From contig NZ_JAPSHJ010000001.1 of the NCBI RefSeq assembly GCF_031179985.1, forward strand, positions 166,002-230,001: 64,000 nucleotides of DNA, given 5' to 3'. Of this stretch, positions 21,722 through 31,477 are shown in pieces; within the stretch, counting starts at the first letter, position 1, and every line of letters starts with the position of its first letter. The notes beneath the pieces are model-generated. The model had not been told where the DNA came from. It did no database searches and was given only the letters and a program-made list of their open reading frames with translations. Source of the stretch: Arthrobacter sp. (lineage in GTDB: Bacteria > Actinomycetota > Actinomycetes > Actinomycetales > Micrococcaceae). The translations under genes and the position numbers were made by a program.

Positions 21722-24700
21722 TCAGACCTCAGCGGCGAGGCGTTGGCTGATGACGGTGGAAACGCCATCTCCCCGCATTGTCACGCCATATAGAGCGTCG
21801 GCCACTTCCATCGTCCGCTTTTGGTGGGTGATGACGATGAGCTGGCTGGATTCCCGCAGTTCCTCGAAGATGGTGATGAGGCGACCAAGGTTGGTGTCAT
21901 CAAGTGCTGCCTCCACTTCATCCATGACGTAAAACGGCGACGGCCTGGCTTTGAAAATAGCAACAAGGAGAGCCACTGCTGTGAGGGACCGCTCCCCGCC
22001 TGACAAAAGTGAGAGGCGTTTTATCTTTTTTCCGGCCGGACGGGCTTCCACCTCGATGCCGGTGGTCAGCATGTCTGTGGGATCGGTCAACACGAGCCGG
22101 CCTTCGCCGCCGGGGAACAGCCGGGCAAACACCCGCACGAATTGGGCTGAGGTGTCGGCGAAAGCCTCCGCAAACACCTTCTGCACGCGTTCGTCGACTT
22201 CCTTGATGATGTCCAGGAGGTCCTTGCGGCTGGACTTGAGATCTTCCAGCTGCGTGCTGAGGAACTGGTGCCGTTCTTCGAGGGCTGCGAATTCCTCCAA
22301 GGCAAGGGGGTTGACGCGACCCAGCGAGGACAGGTCCCGCTCAGCCCTTTTCAGGCGTTTTTCCTGTTCCTCCCTGACATAGGGCTTGCCCTCGAGTACA
22401 GGGTTTCCGTCTTCATCGACCGGGGCGCGCAACGATGCCCATTTGTCGGTTGTCTCCCCTGCAGGCACCGGAACAGGCAAATGGGGACCATAGTCAGCTA
22501 TGAGCTGCTCAGGCGTAAGCCCAAGTTCTTCAACAGACCGGAGCTCGAGCGCCTCGATCCGAAGCTGCTGCTGGGCGCGGGCCAACTCATCCCGGTGCAC
22601 AGAATCGGTCAGGTCAGCCAGTTCCCGGGCAAGGGCATCGTTGCCTGACCTGACTTCCACGAGTTCGCGGTCCCTCGCTTCCTTCTGTTCCTCAGCCTCA
22701 TCCCGTTCCTGGCGGGCAAGTTCAACCGATACGTCCACGAAAGCGGCGGCCTGCTCCACAGCAGCGGCGACAGAGGCGGCCCGGGCAGCCTGGAGCCGGC
22801 GCCTGGCAGCCCGCTGCGCCGCTTCCTCCCGTGCGCGGCGCTCGGTGGCGGCCGCCCTTTCAAGGGAGGAGGCCCGGTTCCGGGTGGCTGTCAGTTGTTC
22901 TTCGGCACTCCGCAGCGCGAGCCGGGCATCCATTTCGGCAGCCCTGGCCAGCGACGCCGCCAATGCCAGGGCGTCGCGGTGCTCTGAGGACGGTTCCTGG
23001 TCTGCGGGCGCCTCCTCTGCGGCGGCGAGGCGGGCCGCTACCTGCTGCAGAGCTTCCCGCTCGGTGAGGATGTTTGCTTCCGCCGCCGTCAACGAGGCAG
23101 CCAGCCGTTCGCTCTCCCCCACAGCGCTGCGCAGCACCGAATTCAAATGGCCAAGGCGTTCGGCGACAGCGGCGAGCCTGGCATCGGAATCGTGCAGTTT
23201 TTCGAGCGCCGCTTCCGTCCTGTCCTCGGCTTCCGCCCTTTTTGACTCGGCAGAGGCCAACGCAAACCGCGTGCGCTCCAGGTCCGCCACAATGCCTTTT
23301 ATCCGGGCATCGGCGTCGTCGACCGCGGCTTGCACCTCAAGCAGCGACGGAACCGAGGCGGAACCACCGCTGACGGTCAGAGCCGTAAAGACGTCCCCGG
23401 CACGCGTCACGGCGGTCAGCTCGGGACTGCCGGCTACGACTCCCGCTGCGGACTCCAGGTCTTCAACAACGACGACGCCGGTAAGCAGCTCCGCCAAGGC
23501 TGCCTCGCCTGGCCTGGACGTTTCGCCCTGGTTCGAGGATTCCCCCAGATTCGAGGATTCGATGAGCTCCGAGGACTGAACAAAACTCAAGGCCCACCGG
23601 GCACCTGCTGGGAGCTCTGGAGCAACTGCCTGAACCCGTTCCCCGGGCGTGGCTGATGCGCGGGTCCCCGGCCCGGCGCCTGCGAGCAGCAGCGACGCAC
23701 GTCCGGCGTCGTCGTCCTTCAACAGCTGGACTGCTTCAAGGGCGGTGCCGGCATCCCTTACCACCACGGCGTCTGAGCACGAACCCAGAGCCGCAGCGAT
23801 AGCCGCTTCGTAACCGGCCTCAACCTTCAACGTCGAGGCCAGTGTGCCCATTGCGCCGGGAAGCCTGGCATCAACGATGTGGCTGGTACCGTCCTTGCGG
23901 TTCAGGCCCATTTGCAGGGCATCCCGCCGGGCGACCAAAGCGTCCCGCTCGCGTTCGGCCTCGCGCTCCGCGGCTCTCAGCTTCTCGATCTCGGCGAGTA
24001 TTTCCTCAAGCACGGCGCTGGCGTTTTCGTAGTCAGCGTCGAGGCTTTCCTCGCCGTCCTCAACCCCTGCCACCTGGGATTCGAGGGCAGTGAACTCGGA
24101 CTGTGCCAGACGGCGCCGTTCATCACCGGCGGCTTTTGATTCCCGGAGGCGACCCAGTTCAGCTTCCGCTGACTCCACACGGGACCTCGCCGCGGCAACC
24201 TGCCCGGCCAGACGTGCCAGCCCTTCCCGCCGGTCTGCCGCTGCCCGAAGAACTGCGGCCAGTCGCCTGTCCTCGGCGGCCGCGGCCTCTTCGGCCTCTT
24301 TCTTTCCTGCTGTCGCAGTTTCCAGCTCAGTGCTCTTGACCCCAATGAGATGCTCGAGCTCAGCCTGTTCGGCCCGCACCCTGGCTGCCTGCTTTTCCAG
24401 CTGTTCAGGATCCCGTCCAGAGTCAGGAAGGGGGTCGGAGGCGCCAAGCAGCCGGCGCCGCTCCGTGGCCAAGGAGCCCAACGAGCGGAGACGCTCCCTG
24501 TGGGCGGTCAGCTGGTACCACGTATCGCGGGCAGCGCTGAGCCTCGGCGTGGCTTCAGCTGCCAGCTGCTCCAAAGCTGCCTGCCTCCGTCGACCGCCTT
24601 CAAGCTCCAGCTCCACCACACCACGGCGCTCCTTGAGGGCAGACTCGTCGGCAACATCCTGTTCGAAGGCGGACTGCAGCTGGACAAGGTCGTCGGCCAG

Positions 24701-25387
24701 GAGTCTGGCACGCGCGTCACGGACCTCGAACTGAACCGTCTGGGCACGCCGGGCGATTTCAGCCTGCTTGCCCAGGGGCGTCAGCTGGCGGCGGATCTCC
24801 GATGTCAGGTCACTAAGCCGTTGGAGGTTGGCCTGCATGGCTTCGAGCTTGCGGACTGTCTTTTCCTTGCGACGGCGGTGCTTGAGTATCCCAGCGGCCT
24901 CTTCAATGAAGCCCCGGCGGTCCTCGGGTGTTGCGTGCAGCACCTTGTCCAGCTGCCCCTGGCCGACGATCACGTGCATCTCACGGCCCAGTCCCGAATC
25001 CGAGAGCAGCTCCTGAATATCCAAAAGTCGGCAGCCGGCACCGTTGATGGCGTACTCGGAGCCGCCGGTCCGGAAGAGCGTCCGCGAGATGGTGACCTCG
25101 CTGTATTCGATCGGCAGTGCGCCGTCGGTGTTATCGATGGTCAGCGAAACGTGCGCCCGGCCAAGGGGCGGGCGGCCGGAGGTTCCGGCAAAAATGACGT
25201 CCTCCATTTTGCCGCCGCGCAGGGTTTTGGCGCCCTGTTCACCCATGACCCAGGCCAGGGCGTCCACCACATTGGACTTACCGGAGCCATTGGGACCCAC
25301 CACAGCAGTGACGCCAGGCTCAAAATCGAAGGTCGTGGCCGACGCAAACGACTTGAATCCCCGGACAGTCAGGCTCTTAAGGTGCAA
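21722..25387 (-). CDS. smc: Chromosome segregation protein SMC
   Basis: A 1221-residue SMC ATPase that compacts and segregates chromosomes, normally with ScpA and ScpB, which are not in this window. The N-terminal Walker A is VVGPNGSGKSN. Long coiled coils flank a hinge at roughly residues 510-660, and the C-terminal signature LLSGGERSLTAVAL with Walker B FYVMDEVEAALDD closes the head. The start is the TTG at 25385-25387 (MHLKSLTVRGFKSF), matching the family N-terminus; upstream in-frame codons show no similarity. The AGGAG box is about 12 bases ahead, rather far. A Ser/Glu-rich insert with repeated ESSN/GE steps lies around residues 600-625 within the hinge region. Confidence 0.95.
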   Translation of the reverse strand: MHLKSLTVRGFKSFASATTFDFEPGVTAVVGPNGSGKSNVVDALAWVMGEQGAKTLRGGKMEDVIFAGTSGRPPLGRAHVSLTIDNTDGALPIEYSEVTISRTLFRTGGSEYAINGAGCRLLDIQELLSDSGLGREMHVIVGQGQLDKVLHATPEDRRGFIEEAAGILKHRRRKEKTVRKLEAMQANLQRLSDLTSEIRRQLTPLGKQAEIARRAQTVQFEVRDARARLLADDLVQLQSAFEQDVADESALKERRGVVELELEGGRRRQAALEQLAAEATPRLSAARDTWYQLTAHRERLRSLGSLATERRRLLGASDPLPDSGRDPEQLEKQAARVRAEQAELEHLIGVKSTELETATAGKKEAEEAAAAEDRRLAAVLRAAADRREGLARLAGQVAAARSRVESAEAELGRLRESKAAGDERRRLAQSEFTALESQVAGVEDGEESLDADYENASAVLEEILAEIEKLRAAEREAERERDALVARRDALQMGLNRKDGTSHIVDARLPGAMGTLASTLKVEAGYEAAIAAALGSCSDAVVVRDAGTALEAVQLLKDDDAGRASLLLAGAGPGTRASATPGERVQAVAPELPAGARWALSFVQSSELIESSNLGESSNQGETSRPGEAALAELLTGVVVVEDLESAAGVVAGSPELTAVTRAGDVFTALTVSGGSASVPSLLEVQAAVDDADARIKGIVADLERTRFALASAESKRAEAEDRTEAALEKLHDSDARLAAVAERLGHLNSVLRSAVGESERLAASLTAAEANILTEREALQQVAARLAAAEEAPADQEPSSEHRDALALAASLARAAEMDARLALRSAEEQLTATRNRASSLERAAATERRAREEAAQRAARRRLQAARAASVAAAVEQAAAFVDVSVELARQERDEAEEQKEARDRELVEVRSGNDALARELADLTDSVHRDELARAQQQLRIEALELRSVEELGLTPEQLIADYGPHLPVPVPAGETTDKWASLRAPVDEDGNPVLEGKPYVREEQEKRLKRAERDLSSLGRVNPLALEEFAALEERHQFLSTQLEDLKSSRKDLLDIIKEVDERVQKVFAEAFADTSAQFVRVFARLFPGGEGRLVLTDPTDMLTTGIEVEARPAGKKIKRLSLLSGGERSLTAVALLVAIFKARPSPFYVMDEVEAALDDTNLGRLITIFEELRESSQLIVITHQKRTMEVADALYGVTMRGDGVSTVISQRLAAEV

Positions 25388-25577
25388 GGTGGTTCGGATC
25401 TCCTGAATAGCTGCGATACTGGTTGACGCGGACAAGGTTCACCTGCAAGGTGACGGAAGCAGCGGTAGCTTTCCTGCCCAAATCTACTGCTTGGCAGCGA
25501 CATTCAGCGGATTTCCGGCGCTTTACCAGGCAGTTTTGCCATCGGTCACTCGTCTGAAGTCGCGGCGGCAGGAGCGG

Positions 25578-26546
25578 TTACCAGCGTCCGTTTCGTGGTC
25601 TGGGCTGGCACACGGGGCAGGTGTAGGAGGAGCGGTTCATGAACTGCTCCCGCTTCATCAGACTGACCAAGCCGACGCCGGCGCACCGCTTGCACTCCTG
25701 CCCCTCCCTGCCGTAGGCGTTCAGGGAGCGGTCGAAGTAACCGGAGACTCCATTGACATTGACGTAGAGGGAGTCGAAACTGGTGCCGCCTGCTGCCAGG
25801 GCGTCCAGCATCACTTCGCGGACCGCCTCGATTAAGCGCAGCGCTTCGGCCTTTCGAAGCGTATCTGTGGGACGGGCGTAGTGCAGCCGGGCTTTCCATA
25901 ACGCCTCGTCCGCATAGATGTTGCCGATGCCCGAAACAAGGCCCTGATCCAGGAGCGCGCGCTTCAGACCTGTCTTGCGAAGATGCAGCCGGCGATAGAA
26001 CGCATCGAAAGAGAAATGGGGATCCAACGGGTCACGGGCTATGTGGGAGGCCTCTTCGGCGATCATCGGCAGAGGCTCCTCTGCAAGCCCGCCGGGGCCG
26101 CCGTCGTCTGTTGGAACGAGCGATGTGACGAAAAGCCCGCCGAAAATCCGCTGGTCCACAAAACGCAACTCGTTGGGCATGCCGTTGCTCGGGCTCAGCC
26201 GCAGCCGCACCTTCAGGTGATTTTCATCAGGCTCCGCCGCATCCTCAACCAGGAGTTGGCCGCTCATGCCCAAGTGGGCCATCACCGCTACGGCCGGCTG
26301 CGTATTCTGACCTGAGGCCGAAGCCGGGGCAGCTTGTGCTTCCACCAACGGCATCCAGAGGAATTTGCCGCGGCGGACGACGTCGAGGACTGTGGCGCCC
26401 TCGAGGTTCCCGGCAAAGTCCTCAGGACCCAGCAGATGCCTACGGACGGAACGGGGATCGAGAACGTCCACCGAGATGATGGTGCGTCCGCGGACCCAGT
26501 TCACCAGGCCGCGGCGTACGACTTCTACTTCAGGCAGCTCGGGCAA
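25578..26546 (-). CDS. mutM: Formamidopyrimidine-DNA glycosylase
   Basis: MutM (Fpg) excises 8-oxoguanine and ring-opened purines and nicks the abasic site. The enzyme needs an N-terminal Pro-Glu after Met removal, and the protein reads (M)[13 protein letters not shown]. That fixes the start at the TTG in 26544-26546, eight bases after the rnc stop. It has 322 residues. The catalytic Lys lies in VRRGKFLWM, the helix-two-turn-helix in [20 protein letters not shown], and the zinc finger in CKRCAGVG...YTCPVCQ. A proline/alanine insert (about residues 75-90) is longer than in E. coli. The rnc-mutM-smc order is typical of actinobacteria. Confidence 0.96.
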   Translation of the reverse strand: MPELPEVEVVRRGLVNWVRGRTIISVDVLDPRSVRRHLLGPEDFAGNLEGATVLDVVRRGKFLWMPLVEAQAAPASASGQNTQPAVAVMAHLGMSGQLLVEDAAEPDENHLKVRLRLSPSNGMPNELRFVDQRIFGGLFVTSLVPTDDGGPGGLAEEPLPMIAEEASHIARDPLDPHFSFDAFYRRLHLRKTGLKRALLDQGLVSGIGNIYADEALWKARLHYARPTDTLRKAEALRLIEAVREVMLDALAAGGTSFDSLYVNVNGVSGYFDRSLNAYGREGQECKRCAGVGLVSLMKREQFMNRSSYTCPVCQPRPRNGRW

Positions 26547-26554
26547 GGAACCGC

Positions 26555-27274
26555 CTAAACGCCCGCCTGTGTACCGGATGCTGCGCTGGTGTCCTGGGGT
26601 GAGGAGAGCTTGCGCCACGCGTCCGCGGCAGCTTCCTGCTCCGCTTCCTTCTTCGAGTGCCCTGCACCCTTGCCATAGTCGATCCCGCCGATGCGAAGCA
26701 CGGCCTGGAAAGTACGGGCGTGGTCCGGGCCCGAGCCCTCAACGGCATAGTAGATACTGCCCAGTTGCCGGCTCGCAGCCAGCTCCTGGATGCTGGTCTT
26801 CCAGTCGGTTCCGGCGCCAAGGGCGGCGGCGTCCTTCAGCAGCGGTCCGATGAGGCGCATCACCAGCTGGCGGGCTGTCTCGATGTCGTTCGAGACATAG
26901 GTGGCCCCGATCAGGGCCTCCATGGTGTCCGCGAGGATGGACGCCTTGTTCTTGCCCTCGGTGAGTTTTTCACCCTGGCCAAGATAGATGTACTCCCCGA
27001 TGCCGAGGCTTCGCCCGATTCCTGCCAGCGCCCTTGTACTGACGACGGCGGAGCGCCGCTTGGCAAGATCACCCTCCGGAAGGGAAGGGTTGTCCCGGTA
27101 CAGGGCGTCGGTGACGGAGAAGCCAAGGATGGAATCACCCAGGAACTCGAGACGCTCGTTGGTGGGTATGCCCCCGTTTTCGTAGGCATAGGAGCGGTGT
27201 GTGAGCGCAAGACGAAGCGTCCCGGCGTCAATAGAGACACCGAGACGCTTCAGAAGCTCTTCAGTTGAAGACAT
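26555..27274 (-). CDS. rnc: Ribonuclease III
   Basis: RNase III cleaves double-stranded RNA, including the 30S rRNA precursor. The protein has 239 residues. The catalytic signature [13 protein letters not shown] lies in the N-terminal domain, with a second catalytic acid in [10 protein letters not shown], and a C-terminal double-stranded RNA-binding domain ends in [16 protein letters not shown]. The tail is extended by about 15 Ser/Ala-rich residues. It follows rpmF by 23 bp and precedes mutM by 8 bp, so the three are likely co-transcribed. Confidence 0.96.
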   Translation of the reverse strand: MSSTEELLKRLGVSIDAGTLRLALTHRSYAYENGGIPTNERLEFLGDSILGFSVTDALYRDNPSLPEGDLAKRRSAVVSTRALAGIGRSLGIGEYIYLGQGEKLTEGKNKASILADTMEALIGATYVSNDIETARQLVMRLIGPLLKDAAALGAGTDWKTSIQELAASRQLGSIYYAVEGSGPDHARTFQAVLRIGGIDYGKGAGHSKKEAEQEAAADAWRKLSSPQDTSAASGTQAGV

Positions 27275-27297
27275 CTTGTTCAGCCTTGTATGGCCGA

Positions 27298-27501
27298 TTA
27301 GACGTCCGCGACCCTGCGGCCCTTGTACTCAAGGAACAGCGCAGTGCCAGCCGAGTCGGTAACGACCTTTGCCTGGTGCGGCAGGCTGTAGGTAACCTGG
27401 CCGTTCTCAATGGTCTTCACCAGGTGGGGGGCGGTCGCCTTCCACTGGGAACGGCGGGCGCGGGTATTCGAGCGAGACATTTTCCGCTTGGGAACAGCCA
27501 C
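27298..27501 (-). CDS. rpmF: 50S ribosomal protein L32
   Basis: A 67-residue ribosomal protein L32 beginning [20 protein letters not shown], the family signature. The zinc-binding cysteines found in many L32 proteins are absent, so this is the cysteine-free (C-minus) form. It follows the DUF177 gene by 37 bp; this DUF177-rpmF pairing is nearly universal in bacteria. rnc follows downstream. Confidence 0.96.
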   Translation of the reverse strand: MAVPKRKMSRSNTRARRSQWKATAPHLVKTIENGQVTYSLPHQAKVVTDSAGTALFLEYKGRRVADV

Positions 27502-27538
27502 GGCTAACTCATTTCTCTCTTAGTCCAACACTTACAAA

Positions 27539-28063
27539 TCAATTTTGCCGGTCAGGCTTAGCCAGATCAGCTAGGGCAGCCCAGCGAGGATCTACGACCT
27601 CGTGGTGGTGCCCCGGCTCGTCTTCCAGGCGCGCTCCACATTCGGAACACAGGCCCTGGCAGTCTTCCCGGCACACCGGCTGGAACGGCAGCATGGTAAT
27701 CACCGCGTCCCGCAACACCGGTTCAAGATCGATCAGATCGTGCTCGACTCGACGTTGCTCTTCATCGTCTTCTCCGTCAGAGAACTGAGCGCCCTCGTAG
27801 AAGAAAAGTTCCTGCACATTGACCTCAAGGTCATACGCAAGGGGATCCAGGCATCGGCCGCATTCACCGGAAACTTCGGCGATGACATTTCCTGATACCA
27901 GAATTCCTTCGTGTACGGCCTCAAGCCTCAGGTCCAGTTCGATATCCGAACCTTGCTGAACGCCAATGAGTGCTACACCAAGATCACTTGGTGCAGGTAC
28001 ATGCTCCGTCAGTGTCCGCATGCTTCCCGGACTGCGTCCGAGGTCCTTGACGTCAAACACCAA
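27539..28063 (-). CDS. DUF177 (YceD) family protein
   Basis: A 174-residue YceD/DUF177 protein; homologues are linked to 23S rRNA processing or stability and always sit before rpmF. Cys pairs in GECGRCLDP and CREDCQGLCSECG suggest a metal-binding element. The C-terminus reads DPRWAALADLAK, a family hallmark. The annotated start is a TTG immediately followed by GTG, with no ribosome binding site. Eight codons upstream, at 28085-28087, an in-frame ATA lies five bases after GGAG. Starting there would add IKRDASSP and restore the conserved SSPLVFD element, so the true start may be non-canonical. Family certain, start uncertain. Confidence 0.85.
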   Translation of the reverse strand: MVFDVKDLGRSPGSMRTLTEHVPAPSDLGVALIGVQQGSDIELDLRLEAVHEGILVSGNVIAEVSGECGRCLDPLAYDLEVNVQELFFYEGAQFSDGEDDEEQRRVEHDLIDLEPVLRDAVITMLPFQPVCREDCQGLCSECGARLEDEPGHHHEVVDPRWAALADLAKPDRQN

Positions 28064-28230
28064 GGGCGAACTAGCATCTCGTTTTATGAGAACTCCTGTT
28101 GAACATATGACCGACGTACCATCTTAGCCTGATGGGTGGTGTGGACTCAAACTGAGGGCTGAACCGCTGCATGCAGCGCTTGCCGGTCGGATGAATGCCA
28201 CAGTCGTCTGGCGATGTGTACCGATAGAGC

Positions 28231-28731
28231 TTACCCTCTGGGCGATCCTTCTGCTGAAGACTCGCCAGCAAGCATCCGTTTCAGGACCGATCTGGGGACA
28301 AACTCCGAGATATTGCCTCCCAGGGAGGCGACTTCCTTGATCAAGGTAGAGGACAGGTGGAGGTAATGTCCCTCAGCGGGAAGGAAGACAGTCTCCACAC
28401 CGCTTAGCTGCCGGTTCATTGTGGCCATGGGCAGTTCGTAGTCAAAGTCCGAGGAGGACCTCAGGCCCTTGACGATGGCGGACACACCCCGCTTGCGGCA
28501 GTACTCAGCCAACAGTCCGTCCCCTACCGGCTCAACCACGATCCCGCGCAGTGACGCGAGTGTCTCCCGTGCCATATCGATGCGTTCTTCGAGCGTGAAA
28601 CGGTACTTTTTCGCATAGTTCGTGGAGACGGCCACGATGACTTCGTCAAAAAGCCCGGCCGCCCTGGCGATGACCTCCAGGTGGCCGTTATGGATGGGAT
28701 CAAAGGAACCTGGGCATACTGCGCGTCGCAT
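28231..28731 (-). CDS. coaD: Phosphopantetheine adenylyltransferase
   Basis: CoaD makes dephospho-coenzyme A from phosphopantetheine and ATP, the penultimate step of CoA synthesis. The 166-residue protein carries the nucleotidyltransferase motif GSFDPIHNGHLEVI, the KGLRSSSDFDYELPM substrate block and the HLSSTLIKEVASLGG motif. Length is normal. In many bacteria coaD adjoins rsmD; here two plus-strand genes lie between them, yet both remain on the minus strand. It is divergent from the DapC-like aminotransferase across 92 bp. Confidence 0.95.
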   Translation of the reverse strand: MRRAVCPGSFDPIHNGHLEVIARAAGLFDEVIVAVSTNYAKKYRFTLEERIDMARETLASLRGIVVEPVGDGLLAEYCRKRGVSAIVKGLRSSSDFDYELPMATMNRQLSGVETVFLPAEGHYLHLSSTLIKEVASLGGNISEFVPRSVLKRMLAGESSAEGSPRG

Positions 28732-28823
28732 ATTCCGAACCTACCCCATGGGCGGAGCGGGATACCATGACAGCACCGCAAGGACGCGCGATTCAGCCGG
28801 GGATAAGCCCGGGATAAACCGGG

Positions 28824-30053
28824 ATGAGCACAGACAGGAAGCACGTGACCCGAACAACTCCTTCCCCTTGGCAGCGGGCCGCCACCGGAGCCAATTTGCT
28901 GGCCGCCGATGGTTCCCTTGGCGTCACGATCTTCGAAGAGATGACCACCCTCGCGGTGAAGACCGGTGCCATCAATCTCGGGCAGGGGTTTCCGGACGAG
29001 GACGGCCCAGCCGAGATTAAGGCTGCGGCGCAGGCTGCCATCGCCGCAGGTGCCAACCAATATGCCCCGGGTAAGGGAACAATGGAGCTTCGGGAAGCCA
29101 TTGCCGTCCACCAGGGACGGTTCTACGGGCTTCGGCCTGATCCCCAAACTGAGATAATCGTCACCACCGGAGCCACGGAAGGTATAGCCGCCACCCTGCT
29201 GGCACTGGTGGAACCGGGGGACGAGGTCCTTACGTTCGAGCCGTTCTACGACTCCTACGGCGCAATAATCGGCCTCTCGGGGGCCACTCATACCACCGTG
29301 CCCCTCCTCGCACCGGACTTTATGCCCGATGTTGCATTAATGGAGGAAGCCTTCACGGAACGGACCAAGGTGGTGCTGATCAACAATCCGCACAACCCCA
29401 CTGGCGCTGTGTTTCCCCGTGAAGTACTTCAGCGCGTCGTCGAACTGTCAGCCCGGCACAATGCCGTCATCGTCACGGATGAGGTGTACGAGCACCTGAC
29501 CTTCGATGTTCCCCACATTCCCGTCGCCACCCTTCCCGGTGCCGCGGAGCGCACCGTCACTATCTCCTCCGCCGGCAAGACTTTTTCGTTCACCGGTTGG
29601 AAGATCGGGTGGCTCAGCGGCCCAGAACACCTGGTCTCCGCCATCCGGACAGTGAAGCAGTTTCTGAGCTACAGCTCCGGCACTCCCTTCCAGGGCGCCA
29701 TTGCTGTAGGGCTCGGCCTTCCCGATGACTTCTACACAGGGATCGCCAAAAGCCTGGAGCGCAAGCGTGACATCCTCAGCGAGGGACTGCGGGCCGCAGG
29801 CCTGGACGTGTTCACGCCGCGGGGAACATATTTCGTGAATGTCGACACCTCCCCGTTGGGAATCTCCGATGCCGTGGATCTGGCCCGGAGGCTGCCGGCG
29901 CTTGTAGGCGTTGCTGCCATACCCGTTCCGGTGTTCTGCCACCCGGAAGGTGCAGAGCGCACCCGGAGCCTCCTGCGCTTCGCCTTCTGCAAAAAAACGG
30001 CAGTCCTCGAAGAAGCCGCCGCCCGCCTGGCGACGCTGCGGGAGAGGCTCTGA
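28824..30053 (+). CDS. Class I/II aminotransferase, DapC-like
   Basis: A 409-residue pyridoxal-phosphate aminotransferase of fold type I. The substrate loop is GAINLGQGFPDEDGP, the cofactor pocket includes NNPHNPTGAVF and ITDEVYEHL-type residues (VTDEVYEHLTFD), and the Schiff-base Lys is in SSAGKTFSFTGWK. It most resembles actinobacterial N-succinyldiaminopimelate aminotransferase (DapC) and the related kynurenine/methionine aminotransferases. The exact substrate is unproven. Its stop overlaps the start of the next gene by one base (TGATG). A GTG at 28845 with a closer GGAAG box is an alternative start. Confidence 0.85.
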   Translation: MSTDRKHVTRTTPSPWQRAATGANLLAADGSLGVTIFEEMTTLAVKTGAINLGQGFPDEDGPAEIKAAAQAAIAAGANQYAPGKGTMELREAIAVHQGRFYGLRPDPQTEIIVTTGATEGIAATLLALVEPGDEVLTFEPFYDSYGAIIGLSGATHTTVPLLAPDFMPDVALMEEAFTERTKVVLINNPHNPTGAVFPREVLQRVVELSARHNAVIVTDEVYEHLTFDVPHIPVATLPGAAERTVTISSAGKTFSFTGWKIGWLSGPEHLVSAIRTVKQFLSYSSGTPFQGAIAVGLGLPDDFYTGIAKSLERKRDILSEGLRAAGLDVFTPRGTYFVNVDTSPLGISDAVDLARRLPALVGVAAIPVPVFCHPEGAERTRSLLRFAFCKKTAVLEEAAARLATLRERL

Positions 30054-30838
30054 TGATCAGCCGCAGCGGCCCGCCGGCCGCGCGGTTCCTCCAGGGCATC
30101 GGAAAACACGCAAGCATAGAGCCGGATGCCTACACTCAAGGCGGCTACGTCCTCAGCATCGGCGGTGCGGAGCAATCCCACGTCAACCTCGCGGACCCCC
30201 ATGAGGTCTTTTATGAGTACTTGCGGAGGATCGCCAACGTCGTGGATCTCGCCGCCCCTCCCGGCCAGGCCGTCCACGCGCTGCACCTTGGCGCAGGTGC
30301 CCTCACCCTGGCCCGCTACATTCAGGCCACCCGGCCCGGTTCCCGCCAGTATGCAGTGGAGCTGGAACGGGAACTGCTGGACTTTGTGCTCCAGCACCTT
30401 CCTTTGCCTGAAGGGACTGATTTGACTGCGATTGTTGGGGACGCCCGCGAGTCCCTTGCCGATCTTCCGGCCGGACTCAGTTTCGACATCATCATCCTGG
30501 ACATTTTCTCCGGCCCCGAAGCCCCCGCCCATATCGCCTGCAGCGAATTCTACGGAGAGGCTGCTGATCGACTGGCTCCGGGAGGAGTCCTCATCGTGAA
30601 CGTGGGTGACGAACCCGGGCTAAGCCTCGTCCGGAGTCAGGTTGCAGCCATGCGCGGGGTATTCCAGACGGTTGCAGCAACGGCTGAGGCCGGGATGTTC
30701 GCCGGGCGCTACCCCGGCAACATTGTCCTGGTGGGAACGCAAGACCCTTGGCCGGAGGAGTGGACGGCGTCCCTCAATTCCCGTGGCCCTCATCCGGCGA
30801 ACGTATTGGCCGGGGTGGAGCTCGACGCGCTCAACTGA
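30053..30838 (+). CDS. Spermidine synthase-like methyltransferase-fold protein
   Basis: A 261-residue protein with the Rossmann fold of the spermidine/spermine synthases. Visible are the glycine loop ALHLGAGALTLARYI, the acidic position in YAVELERELLDF, IVGDARESLADL, and DIIILDIFSGPEAPAH. Short for a full polyamine synthase, it lacks the usual N-terminal beta domain and the typical DGG/DGD substrate motif. It belongs to the 'fused MFS/spermidine synthase' group annotated in actinobacteria, whose substrate is unknown. Translation is coupled to the aminotransferase, suggesting a shared pathway, but which one is unclear. Confidence 0.78.
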   Translation: MISRSGPPAARFLQGIGKHASIEPDAYTQGGYVLSIGGAEQSHVNLADPHEVFYEYLRRIANVVDLAAPPGQAVHALHLGAGALTLARYIQATRPGSRQYAVELERELLDFVLQHLPLPEGTDLTAIVGDARESLADLPAGLSFDIIILDIFSGPEAPAHIACSEFYGEAADRLAPGGVLIVNVGDEPGLSLVRSQVAAMRGVFQTVAATAEAGMFAGRYPGNIVLVGTQDPWPEEWTASLNSRGPHPANVLAGVELDALN

Positions 30839-30856
30839 CCGGATCAGCCGCTTGCT

Positions 30857-31432
30857 CTACTCCCGGGCCGAGGGTTCAGCAAACCACAGCTTGGTTTCGC
30901 CGTATTTGCGTTCCGCAAATCGCTCCATTGAGGCAGGCCATTGGGGTTCGGGGGTCCGTGACGATCGTTCGACCACCACCACGGCAGCGTCGGCGAGATG
31001 TCCGGACAGTTTCTCCAGCACAGCGGCGAGGGCCCCCTCATCCAGCGGATAGGGCGGATCCAGGAACACCAGATCCCATAGAACTCCCGCCTCTGCCCGT
31101 TCAAGAAACGGCTCCACCTTTGACCTGTGAACCGAGACGTTCTTGCCGCCCAGCGCTGTGTTGATCATGTCCGCATTCCGCTGGCAGACGGCGCTTGCCT
31201 TCGCATCGAATTCCACGAGGTCTACGGCTTCAGCACCACGGCTGGCGCTTTCTACGCCCAACGATCCGGAACCCGCATAGAGATCCAGAACCCTGGCCCC
31301 GGCGATGACGTCGAAGGCCTCCAGTCGGGAAAACAATGCCTCCTTGACCCTGTCCGTGGTGGGCCGTGTCAACGAACCCGGGACGCTGACCAGGGGTGTC
31401 CCGCCGGCCACGCCGGCAACGACCCGGCTCAA
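30857..31432 (-). CDS. rsmD: 16S rRNA (guanine(966)-N2)-methyltransferase RsmD
   Basis: RsmD methylates G966 of 16S rRNA in the assembled 30S subunit. The 191-residue protein has MSRVVAGVAGGTPL, PTTDRVKEALFSRL, the cofactor loop VLDLYAGSGSLGVE and the catalytic VFLDPPYPLD. It converges with the preceding plus-strand gene (18 bp between stops) and follows recG by 45 bp on the same strand. Confidence 0.95.
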   Translation of the reverse strand: MSRVVAGVAGGTPLVSVPGSLTRPTTDRVKEALFSRLEAFDVIAGARVLDLYAGSGSLGVESASRGAEAVDLVEFDAKASAVCQRNADMINTALGGKNVSVHRSKVEPFLERAEAGVLWDLVFLDPPYPLDEGALAAVLEKLSGHLADAAVVVVERSSRTPEPQWPASMERFAERKYGETKLWFAEPSARE

Positions 31433-31477
31433 GCCGGTCCCCCGGAGCGCGGGCCGGCTGCCATGGCGGCATTTGTT

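Noticed and set aside
28231..31432. Genomic island between coaD and rsmD
   Set aside because: Base composition and codon use match the neighbours, and there is no integrase, repeat or attachment site; only a two-gene insertion relative to the common order is seen.
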